DNA of 64,000 nucleotides from an uncultured Paracoccaceae bacterium (GTDB taxonomy: Bacteria; Pseudomonadota; Alphaproteobacteria; Rhodobacterales; Rhodobacteraceae): contig CANNFQ010000016.1 of the NCBI GenBank assembly GCA_947503925.1, positions 39,384 through 103,383 on the forward strand, written 5' to 3'. Position 1 is the first letter of the stretch; each line of letters starts with the position of its first letter. Below the pieces are notes generated by a model. It worked only from the letters and a program-made list of their open reading frames with translations, had not been told where the DNA came from and did no database searches. The translations under genes were made by a program, and so were the position numbers. Positions 26,975-34,097 of this stretch are shown in pieces.

Positions 26975-28220
26975 GACGGGCCTCTTTTGCGTTGGAAATG
27001 ATCTGAATACGGCTGGCTTCGTTGGCGACGATGCACATACCCTCATCAAATCCCATACCGGGTTTGACGAGGACACGATCTGGACGTGTCGCAAAGGCCG
27101 CATGAACACAGGCCCGCGCCGACAGGTCTGTCTCGTTGCAGCTGCCGCCCTGATAGGCCTCAACCTCGGTGCCTTTGCAACAAAGAACCGCGTCGATTGT
27201 GTTATGCAGAGATCCCAGATCGGGTGTTTTGATTTGCACCATGTCACAGCATCTGGCGTCAACGAAATCGCGCACGTCGTCGAGCGTGTTGCACCATTCG
27301 TCCGCAACGATTCTTACCAAACTGTCTTTGCGGCTCAACTCCTGCCGTAACGCCTTGAGCAAGTCGATCTGTGCTTGTTTGGAACCGGCATCGCAAGGCC
27401 CTTCAATGTAAAGCTGAAACGGAAAAGCGCGGCGCTCCAGACGGCACAGGTAGTCGGCCATGCGCGCCGGATCATTGTCAAAGATTGCACCAATTGTGCC
27501 ATAGACATCGACATGCAACTTGGGCGCATAATTGGGATTGTAGCGCAGCGTCTCGATGCGCTGGCTAAGCCAAGAGACATATTCCACAAGCTTGCCGCCT
27601 GTTTCGCCAAGTTTGCCCGGAATGTTGTTTATCAGCCCATGCGGCAGCGCCGAAACCTCGCGTAGGATCATTTTGTCGACGTTGATGTGACGGTCGTCCC
27701 CAGACTGACCAAAGAGAGGCAGATCCGTGTTGTCTGTTGCAAGGCTCCACTCATCGCGGATCACGTCACATTTCTGTCGATTGGTTGCAATGGCTGTGGC
27801 GTCCAGCAGCGCCTGAGACACTCCATAACGGATGGCCGTGTGTAGGCGATTTCCATCGATTTCCAGCGCATCGAACGTCATCGCCCGGCCACGAAATTCA
27901 GAGACATCCTGACCTATCAGTTGCGGTGCGAGGATACGCTCCATTTCAGGAATGAACCGGTTCGCGGTAAACAGCGGATCACGTCCGCCTGCTCCCGAAT
28001 ATTGCACGGCCGCACAATCGCCCTGTGCCCATTGCCCATTTTCCAGTTCCAGCATGACGGAAATGGACTCTCCACGCTGTCGTATCGCTTGAAACCCTTC
28101 GGTTAAAGGGTCACCACGATACACAAAACCGTTTTGCGTGCTGCCCGATTTGATCGCCGCCTGATCATCAAAATAATAGGCCGAGTGACCCGGAGCGTAG
28201 ACAACTGACGTGATTTTCAT
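26946..28220 (-). CDS. mal: Methylaspartate ammonia-lyase
   Basis: 424 residues of the enolase superfamily. It removes ammonia from L-threo-3-methylaspartate to give mesaconate. Metal ligands lie in HVDVYGTIG, IEGPCD and VADEWCN, and the catalytic lysine in VQIKTPDLGS. The substrate loop region AYQGGSCNETDLSARAC also fits. Length is standard. The gene is 15 bases downstream of glmE and overlaps the CoA-transferase start. This enzyme is diagnostic of the methylaspartate route. Confidence 0.95.
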   Translation of the reverse strand: MKITSVVYAPGHSAYYFDDQAAIKSGSTQNGFVYRGDPLTEGFQAIRQRGESISVMLELENGQWAQGDCAAVQYSGAGGRDPLFTANRFIPEMERILAPQLIGQDVSEFRGRAMTFDALEIDGNRLHTAIRYGVSQALLDATAIATNRQKCDVIRDEWSLATDNTDLPLFGQSGDDRHINVDKMILREVSALPHGLINNIPGKLGETGGKLVEYVSWLSQRIETLRYNPNYAPKLHVDVYGTIGAIFDNDPARMADYLCRLERRAFPFQLYIEGPCDAGSKQAQIDLLKALRQELSRKDSLVRIVADEWCNTLDDVRDFVDARCCDMVQIKTPDLGSLHNTIDAVLCCKGTEVEAYQGGSCNETDLSARACVHAAFATRPDRVLVKPGMGFDEGMCIVANEASRIQIISNAKEARHDQPSLQAL

Positions 28221-28235
28221 AAGATTTGCCTATGG

Positions 28236-29687
28236 TTAAGCAGCGGCTGGGCGGCCAATGAGTTTTGAGGCAGAGATGGCGCGCACGTCATCCACAACCA
28301 TGTCGAATGAGGCTTCCCGGTTTTCCGCTTTCGCCCGTTCGGCGATTTTGTCGTGATGGAATGCGCGGATATCAGTAGGCATCGGAATTTCGCCAAAATC
28401 GAAGACACGAACTGCGCCCAGATTATCGCGGATCGGAGTAAGTTTACCACAATTCGCCAACGCTGGAGAAAACGGAATATCAAACTGCCCATTGCCAAAG
28501 GCGGTGACCACGCCGCGTGCAATATCCCCGTTCCCGAGCGCATAGATATTGGCCATGACCGCATGAACCTCGGCCTCGATGATGGCCGCCTCTTGCGTGA
28601 TGTCTTCGCCGTCGGGACGGGTCTGGTCGGCGATCATATTCACCATTTGGCGCGTCGCGCGCAGACCTGCGATGTTCGCCTCCAACGTTGGCACGCCTGA
28701 GGCCTCGTGAGGGGTCTTCACAATGATTTTGGTGACTTCGGCCATGCGCGCAGCAAGCGCGCCCAAACAAATCACAGCTGTTGCCTGTGCTTCGTCTTCG
28801 GGAAAGCCGCCCATCCATTGGTGAAAGACCGTCGACAGGGCGTAGTCGCAAAAGCCCGCCTTGTGAAAGTAGTGATGCGCGAGGTTGCGCAGCGCACGCA
28901 TTGCTGCGACATCCTGAACAAGGTTACCCGCCTGACCATAGCCAAGCGTTAGACATTTCGCGCCTTGTTCCAGCGCCAGCAAACCTTCGATAATCGCGAC
29001 AACATGGCTCACAAATGGGGGAACAAGAGTACCGGTGAGCGGGCCGAACGGTTCTCGGTTGATACGAACCCCCTGTTCCTCATAGCGGCCGATCAGACGG
29101 TCGCAGTATTGCCAATCGCGGATCGATTTTTCGAGCGATACGGTTTTGGCATAGGGGATATTGTAGGAAATGCCGCCGCCTTCGTAGCTTGAGAAACCAG
29201 CGCAAAGGGTAATTTCACCCAAAAGACGGGCATCCGGTGTTCCATGGCGCACTTGAATGGGCTTTTCTACGCTTTCAACAAGTGCCGCGCAGGACGAAAC
29301 CCCATGATTGACCGCTGGGAAACCGTTCAAAAGGGATGTGCCAGCCGCGCGAGAGCGGTCGATACCCTTTTGTGCGTCCTCATATCGGTTCAAACGTGTG
29401 TAGGCATCAATGGTTGTGGGAAGGACATCGCAATGTGGTGTAAGACCCAGCATCAGAGCTGTATGTTCACGCAGGAGAGCAACCCCGGCACGAGGTTGCA
29501 GCAGAGTATTTCCTTCGACCTCTGCCTTCGCAAGTACTGCGGAGAACTGTTTGGATTTTGGCAAGGCGCTTTGCTGTTTGACGCCTGCGTCGAATTCAGC
29601 GTCTTTGCCTGTATGCCAGCCGGTAAGGATCTCTTTGCGTTCGGCGTCAAAAACGTCGTCGTCAAGCCGTTTGTTATTCAGTTCCAC
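28236..29687 (-). CDS. glmE: Glutamate mutase epsilon subunit
   Basis: 483 residues, the normal length of the catalytic TIM-barrel subunit of coenzyme B12-dependent glutamate mutase, which turns L-glutamate into 3-methylaspartate. Recognisable blocks are NGFPAVNHGVSSC, RHGTPDARLLGEITL, SSYEGGGISYNIPYAK and EPFGPLTGTLVPP. It follows glmS by 15 bases. In enteric and clostridial operons mutL lies between the two subunit genes; here it is absent. Confidence 0.96.
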   Translation of the reverse strand: MELNNKRLDDDVFDAERKEILTGWHTGKDAEFDAGVKQQSALPKSKQFSAVLAKAEVEGNTLLQPRAGVALLREHTALMLGLTPHCDVLPTTIDAYTRLNRYEDAQKGIDRSRAAGTSLLNGFPAVNHGVSSCAALVESVEKPIQVRHGTPDARLLGEITLCAGFSSYEGGGISYNIPYAKTVSLEKSIRDWQYCDRLIGRYEEQGVRINREPFGPLTGTLVPPFVSHVVAIIEGLLALEQGAKCLTLGYGQAGNLVQDVAAMRALRNLAHHYFHKAGFCDYALSTVFHQWMGGFPEDEAQATAVICLGALAARMAEVTKIIVKTPHEASGVPTLEANIAGLRATRQMVNMIADQTRPDGEDITQEAAIIEAEVHAVMANIYALGNGDIARGVVTAFGNGQFDIPFSPALANCGKLTPIRDNLGAVRVFDFGEIPMPTDIRAFHHDKIAERAKAENREASFDMVVDDVRAISASKLIGRPAAA

Positions 29688-29702
29688 GGGTCTTGTCCTG
29701 AT

Positions 29703-30179
29703 TTAGATAACCGCTGCAATAGGAGCGTGTCGTCGGGTCGAATTGTGACCCAACCGCGAGATGCGCTGCATGTCGATGTCATCTTTTAGAACACACACTG
29801 CATTCGCCAGATCCATGTTTGGTGCAAAGACACGATCATAGCCCATCTCAAGGAACAAAGATTCCACATCTTTCCAGTCTTTTTTGCCGATAACGAGGTT
29901 GCCGCCCACGTAAAGCAGGAGATCGCCAATACCGTTTTCCTGGCACAGCTCTCGCAGGCCCTGACAGTCAATCTCGCCATGGCCATAGATCGACGACACG
30001 AGGATCGCATCTGCGTTCTCGGCCTGTGCGGCTAGCATGAATTCCTCTTGGCTGACCATCACGCCAAGATTGACGACTTCGATTCCGGCATTGCTAAGGA
30101 ACCGGTCTAGAATGCGGTTACCGACAACGTGGCAATCCGACCCGATCACTCCCAAAACGACTTTATACGACTCAAGCAT
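29703..30179 (-). CDS. glmS: Glutamate mutase sigma subunit
   Basis: About 158 residues starting MLESYKVVLGVIGSDCHVVG, the small B12-binding subunit. The base-off/His-on signature is complete: DCHVVG, then ILVSSIYGHG and YVGGNLVIGKKDW. Homology starts at the ATG at 30179, which has a strong ribosome site (ggagagag); the longer upstream frame is not part of the protein. First gene of the minus-strand operon. A LysR-type site lies 80 bases upstream. The 20-odd residue tail (RISRLGHNSTRRHAPIAAVI) is longer than usual. Confidence 0.95.
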   Translation of the reverse strand: MLESYKVVLGVIGSDCHVVGNRILDRFLSNAGIEVVNLGVMVSQEEFMLAAQAENADAILVSSIYGHGEIDCQGLRELCQENGIGDLLLYVGGNLVIGKKDWKDVESLFLEMGYDRVFAPNMDLANAVCVLKDDIDMQRISRLGHNSTRRHAPIAAVI

Positions 30180-30259
30180 GGCTCTCTCCGATTTCATGTG
30201 CGGACCATGCGACGGCATAGTTATTTCGTCAAAAAAAATGTTTTGATTGATATAATGGG

Positions 30260-30272
30260 TCAGAATTTCTGA
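30260..30272 (-). promoter_or_regulatory. Putative LysR-type palindromic site
   Basis: The 13-mer tcagaatttctga is a perfect dyad (TCAGAA / TTCTGA) and fits T-N11-A. It resembles the site upstream of the fumarase gene at 22382. A ttgacg-like -35 word follows on the minus strand between the site and glmS. Confidence 0.45.
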
Positions 30273-30299
30273 ACATATAGTGCTGTAGCCTGGCTTCGA

Positions 30300-30480
30300 A
30301 AGGGCCAACATGGCGTTGTTGCTCAATTTGGCTGAGCTGTCACGACATCTGAGCAAGTTGGATGGCTCAGCTCAATCTCACTCACGCAAGAGCCGCAGCA
30401 TATCCTCATCCGAATGCCGTTTCAGTGCCATCAATCCCATCTGCAAAACGAACCAAACATCGGTACAATTGTAGGGGGTA
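30300..30480 (-). pseudogene. IS3-family orfA remnant
   Basis: On the minus strand MALKRHSDEDMLRLLRE matches the start of an IS3 orfA (RHSDEDALRLLREIEL), and a +1 shift continues IELSHPTCSDVVTA. It is short and frameshifted. It lies on the right border of the methylaspartate cluster. Confidence 0.65.
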
Positions 30481-30519
30481 CGAGAGGGCAGCTGGTCCTC
30501 GCAGTCGCGAGGTTTCTGG

Positions 30520-30957
30520 TTAGCTCTCGACTTCTTTGATCTTGCCAATGACCCGGCGCATGTAGCCCAGGAACGCCTGCGTTTCTTCATCTGACAAATC
30601 GTCGAGCACTTCTTCGTTTATCCGCGTCGCTGTTTGGTAGGCTGCGTCACGTATCGAGTGGCCTTCCTCAGTAAGGTGGATCGTCCGGGCCCGCGCATCG
30701 GCAGGGTGTTCTTTGCGGATGATGAGCCCATCCCGCTCCATTCGTGTCAGTGTATTCGCCAGCGTCGCCTGCTCGACATCGAGCATCGCCAATAGTTCCT
30801 TTTGCGTCAGGCCGTCCTTCTCCCATAGGGCCAGAAGTGCCGGGAATTGCCCCGGAACGATCCCAAGCGGTGCGATCCGCTTGCGAAGTACTTCGACAAG
30901 CAGGCGGGCCATGTTGTTCACGAGATATCCCGCTGAGTTCATGCGATCGAATTTCAT
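30520..30957 (-). CDS. MarR family regulator
   Basis: 145 residues: MNSAGYLVNNMARLLVEVLR, then LTQKELLAMLDVEQATLANT as recognition region and MERDGLIIRKEHPADARARTI as wing. It is divergent from the redox operon, with two dyad sites in the 81-base gap, so it most likely represses that operon and itself. The inducer is unknown; MarR proteins often sense phenolics or oxidants. Confidence 0.9.
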   Translation of the reverse strand: MKFDRMNSAGYLVNNMARLLVEVLRKRIAPLGIVPGQFPALLALWEKDGLTQKELLAMLDVEQATLANTLTRMERDGLIIRKEHPADARARTIHLTEEGHSIRDAAYQTATRINEEVLDDLSDEETQAFLGYMRRVIGKIKEVES

Positions 30958-30971
30958 GGGTCACAATATCA

Positions 30972-31013
30972 TTGCATAGCAAACTATGTAATAATATATA
31001 GCTTGCTATGCAA
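30972..31013. promoter_or_regulatory. Double MarR operator
   Basis: Outer arms ttgcatagcaa (30972-30982) and ttgctatgcaa (31003-31013) are inverted copies. Each also forms its own dyad: CATAG-caaa-CTATG and ATAGC-tt-GCTAT. Placed between the divergent marR and EF-hand genes over an AT-rich core. Binding is inferred. Confidence 0.65.
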
Positions 31014-31038
31014 TGCGAATCAGAAGGGAGATATTGAG

Positions 31039-31524
31039 ATGAAAATGTTGACCGCAACTTGTGCGCTACTTCTGGCAGTTCCAGCCACTGCCATGGCTCA
31101 GTCAGATGCTTCGACGCCGGGGCGCGAACTGGCTGAACTGATTTTCGGGTCCATCGAGGGCAACCCGGAGGGCACGGCCAATATAGGCGAATTCGTCAAC
31201 TTTGGTCAGGATATTTTCGTGTCGATGGACTACGACGACAGCGGATCGGTAGATACCAAGGAATTCACCGATTGGGACTTTGGCTTCAACTTCGTCGCCG
31301 AGGATGCGGGTCAAAACCGCGCCTATGAAACGGCGCAAAAGATCCTCTTTGCTATCTGGGACCATGACGCAGACGGCCAGATCAGCCGGACAGAGTATCA
31401 CAAATCAATGGTTTCGGACTTTCGCCGCGCGGACACTAATGACGATGCATTCCTGACACGTGACGAGTTTCTTAGCGGCTATGTGATCAACCTCGCCTAT
31501 CGCGCTGCGATTACTGGTCAGTAA
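31039..31524 (+). CDS. Periplasmic EF-hand protein
   Basis: About 161 residues starting MKMLTATCALLLAVPATAMA, a Sec signal peptide. At least three calcium loops follow: DYDDSGSVDTKEF, DHDADGQISRTEY and DTNDDAFLTRDEF. The ATG at 31039 is preceded by aagggaga and starts the signal, so I prefer it to the one at 31003. It is the first gene of the MarR-flanked operon with cytochrome b561 and a ferredoxin reductase. It may sense or buffer calcium for the redox membrane proteins; that is inference. Confidence 0.8.
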   Translation: MKMLTATCALLLAVPATAMAQSDASTPGRELAELIFGSIEGNPEGTANIGEFVNFGQDIFVSMDYDDSGSVDTKEFTDWDFGFNFVAEDAGQNRAYETAQKILFAIWDHDADGQISRTEYHKSMVSDFRRADTNDDAFLTRDEFLSGYVINLAYRAAITGQ

Positions 31525-31556
31525 ACGCTGTTCGTCTGGCTCAGGAGGCACGTCTC

Positions 31557-32102
31557 ATGAAAAGCTCTACAACCCATTATGGATCGGTTGCTGTCACCAT
31601 TCATTGGCTCAGCGCCATTTTCGTTCTAGCGATGCTGGGGTCTGGTTTCCGGGCGGCATCGATAACGGATGGCGCCGCCAAGGAAGCGATTTTGATGTTC
31701 CATGTCCCGCTTGGTGTCCTGATCCTGGCATTGACGCTGCTGCGCATCTTTTGGTGGTGGCGCGTCGATCAAAAGCCCCGACCTGTTTCGGGCGATCCAA
31801 TCTGGCAGACCTTTTCTGCGAAGGTGATCCATATCCTCTTCTACATTGTCATTTTGGGTATGGCCGCAAGCGGGATTGGTATTCTGATGCTTTCCGGCGC
31901 AGGGGCCATATTGTTCGGTGCAAGCACGGAACCCTTGCCTGATTTCACCAAGCTCTTGCCACGTGGACCACACGGGCTTGGCGCGCGGTTGATGCTAGCG
32001 CTGTTCGTGCTGCATGCCGGTGCCGCGCTCTACCATCATTTCATCAAAAAGGACGGGCTGATCTGGCGTATGTGGTTCCGCTCCAACAACAGAGGGGCCT
32101 GA
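31557..32102 (+). CDS. Cytochrome b561
   Basis: 181 residues, four membrane helices of the prokaryotic b561 (CybB) type. Haem-ligand candidates are His in VAVTIHWLSAIF, FHVPLGVLIL, the helix AKVIHILFYIV and LFVLHAGAALYHHF. It moves electrons within the inner membrane, often from ubiquinol or to superoxide. The start is 32 bases after the EF-hand gene with ggaggc upstream. The DUF1772 gene follows by 2 bases. Confidence 0.88.
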   Translation: MKSSTTHYGSVAVTIHWLSAIFVLAMLGSGFRAASITDGAAKEAILMFHVPLGVLILALTLLRIFWWWRVDQKPRPVSGDPIWQTFSAKVIHILFYIVILGMAASGIGILMLSGAGAILFGASTEPLPDFTKLLPRGPHGLGARLMLALFVLHAGAALYHHFIKKDGLIWRMWFRSNNRGA

Positions 32103-32104
32103 AC

Positions 32105-32551
32105 ATGATAAAGGCGGCATTCAATACCCTGACAATCTGTGGGGCTGCCGGGTTTGCTGGCGTTATGCTGAGCATTGGCGTAACGTTGGGCGGCTACTGG
32201 CGCAGCCTTCCCGCCCAAGAGTTCCTTGATTGGTTCGCGGCAAACAATCAATTTGTGTCCCGATCAATTCCACTGATTTTTGTGCCGACTTTGGTCGGTC
32301 TCATTGGGTCGGTTTGGTTGTCTTGCGGTAACCCGGAGCTGAAATACTGGCTACTTAGTGCGGCCTGTCTCACTGTTGTGGCCGTCCTAACCTTCGCGTT
32401 CTTCGTGCCGGCCAACACAGCATTTGCGAGTGGCACCATGGACGAAATCACTGGTGCCGCAAAGTTGAGCCAGTGGCTGACCATCCACTACTTCCGGATT
32501 GGGTTTGGCATGGCAGCTGCGGTCTTTGGCTGCATCGCAATCCAAGCTTAA
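32105..32551 (+). CDS. DUF1772 (anthrone oxygenase-like) membrane protein
   Basis: 148 residues starting MIKAAFNTLTICGAAGFAGV, with four hydrophobic helices and the conserved NQFVSRSIPLIFVPTLVG segment. DUF1772 members are named after anthrone oxygenases, but most have no proven activity. It lies 2 bases after cytochrome b561 and 37 before the reductase gene, so it is surely co-transcribed. The membership of a redox operon suggests it acts on a quinone-like substrate, which is inference. Confidence 0.7.
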   Translation: MIKAAFNTLTICGAAGFAGVMLSIGVTLGGYWRSLPAQEFLDWFAANNQFVSRSIPLIFVPTLVGLIGSVWLSCGNPELKYWLLSAACLTVVAVLTFAFFVPANTAFASGTMDEITGAAKLSQWLTIHYFRIGFGMAAAVFGCIAIQA

Positions 32552-32588
32552 TGCACGACCCGAAACACACGAGGAAGAGGACACTTTG

Positions 32589-33737
32589 ATGAAAACCCGC
32601 ATCCACGCTGTCGCCGGTGGCATTGGTCTTCTTATGATTCTGACTTTCTGGACCTCGACCATTCTGTCAGAACTCCTTGGTTCTTATGAAACCATCGCTG
32701 CGGTGAAAGAGTGGATTCTTTATGGAATGTTCATCCTGATACCGGCGATGGCCATTGTTGGTGGTTCCGGCATGTCGCTAAGCACGGGCCGTTCAGAGAC
32801 GCTCGTGTCCGCGAAGAAGAAGCGGATGCCGTTCATCGCAGCCAATGGGATTCTGATCTTACTGCCGATGGCGGTTTTTCTGGAAGCCAAGGCTTCAGCA
32901 GGCACATTCGATAGCCTGTTCTACGTGTTGCAAGGCGTCGAACTGATTGCGGGGGCGACCAATCTTACCTTGATGGGGTTGAATATGCGCGACGGTATCC
33001 GCTTAACAGGGCGGACCAATCGGGCAATGTCTGCGATGCTTCTGGGGCGCGAGATGGTCGCACATGACACGCTTGCGATACGACTTGCGAAACCTGCCGG
33101 TTTCACATTTGAACCGGGCCAAGCTATCCGCCTGACCATCCCGGCGAATGCAACTGAAGGCGCCGGTAAAGCGCGCATGCTTTCAATCGCCAGCGCGCCT
33201 CATGAGGCCGACATTACCGTTGTAACCCGCCTGCGCGACGACAGCGCCTTTAAACAAGCTTTGAAGGAGATGCCCGAAGGCACCGAACTGCAGATTGCCG
33301 GGCCGTTGGGCAATTTCGCGCTGGGTGCGGATCAAAACCGCTCCACGGTATTCTTGGCAGGTGGGATCGGCATTACGCCGTTTCTGTCGATGATCCGCGA
33401 AGCCGATCACGCAAATCGCCTTAATCGGACGGCACTGTTCTATTCCAACCGTAGTCCTGCCAACGCGGCGATGTTGCAAGAGCTACAAAACCTTGGCGCG
33501 GCCAATCCTGGGTTCGAACTGGTCGCCACCATGTCGGACGTTAAAGACGGTAGCGATTGGCAAGGCGAAACCGGCCATATCGACGCGGAGATGCTGCGAC
33601 GGCATCTGCCCGATCTGAACGATCCAATATTCTACTGCGTTGGCCCCGGCGCGTTCGTCTCAGGAATGCGTGATATGTTGGCGAATGCAGGTGTCGTCAA
33701 GGATCATATCCGGTTCGAGCAGTTCGGTGGATACTGA
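32589..33737 (+). CDS. Membrane-anchored ferredoxin/FNR-type reductase
   Basis: 382 residues. The first about 140 residues hold four hydrophobic segments (GGIGLLMILTFWTSTIL, GMFILIPAMAIVGG, ANGILILLPMAVFLEA, LQGVELIAGATNLTL). From about 155 an FNR-like domain follows: EPGQAIRLTIPAN and MLSIASAPHE (FAD), FLAGGIGITPFLSMIREA (NAD(P)H), CVGPGAFVSGMRDML and a C-terminal FEQFGGY. No 2Fe-2S cysteines are visible. It could feed electrons from NAD(P)H to the b561 beside it. The ATG at 32589 has gaggaagagg upstream. Confidence 0.82.
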   Translation: MKTRIHAVAGGIGLLMILTFWTSTILSELLGSYETIAAVKEWILYGMFILIPAMAIVGGSGMSLSTGRSETLVSAKKKRMPFIAANGILILLPMAVFLEAKASAGTFDSLFYVLQGVELIAGATNLTLMGLNMRDGIRLTGRTNRAMSAMLLGREMVAHDTLAIRLAKPAGFTFEPGQAIRLTIPANATEGAGKARMLSIASAPHEADITVVTRLRDDSAFKQALKEMPEGTELQIAGPLGNFALGADQNRSTVFLAGGIGITPFLSMIREADHANRLNRTALFYSNRSPANAAMLQELQNLGAANPGFELVATMSDVKDGSDWQGETGHIDAEMLRRHLPDLNDPIFYCVGPGAFVSGMRDMLANAGVVKDHIRFEQFGGY

Positions 33738-34097
33738 CGCCCGGGGTCGTCTTCGGTGCCAAAGCGGGCGTTGGCGGATACTGCAGCATTTGTCGATGTG
33801 CTGCGCTTAACAGACATTTCTTGCACGGGCGGACCCCGACAATTGGACCACGCAAATGGTGGGCGCCAAGACATCTGCCTTCGCGCGCGCTTCGGTTCTG
33901 AAACGACGGGGTGCATCATAACCCCCCAGCCTCTAAGTCCGCTTGCAGCATCCTCTTTCCAAACAGGTGAAAACCCGGTATGGCCCGCAAATCTGAAAGC
34001 CGGCGCCCGCATTCCAGCGCCTGACAAAAGAAGATACCGGAATGAGGGGGAATACGCCCCCTACGCAAAAGGCCGCAAATCGGCCAACTAGGAAAAC
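33738..34097. other. pnp upstream region, no supported gene
   Basis: An open frame (33756-34091) shows no recognisable features and I do not call it. The expected rpsO gene is not here. The last 60 bases form the pnp leader with two hairpins. Confidence 0.5.
34045..34085 (+). promoter_or_regulatory. pnp: pnp leader hairpins
   Basis: Two short stem-loops lie directly before pnp: AGGGGG-aatacg-CCCCCT (34045-34062) and GGCCG-caaat-CGGCC (34071-34085), the second 12 bases before the ATG. In enterics PNPase represses its own mRNA through a leader stem cut by RNase III. A similar role here is possible but untested. Confidence 0.45.

Noticed and set aside
33756..34091. 111-codon open frame before pnp
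   Set aside because: No recognisable motif, and it covers the pnp leader hairpins. Not enough support to call a gene.
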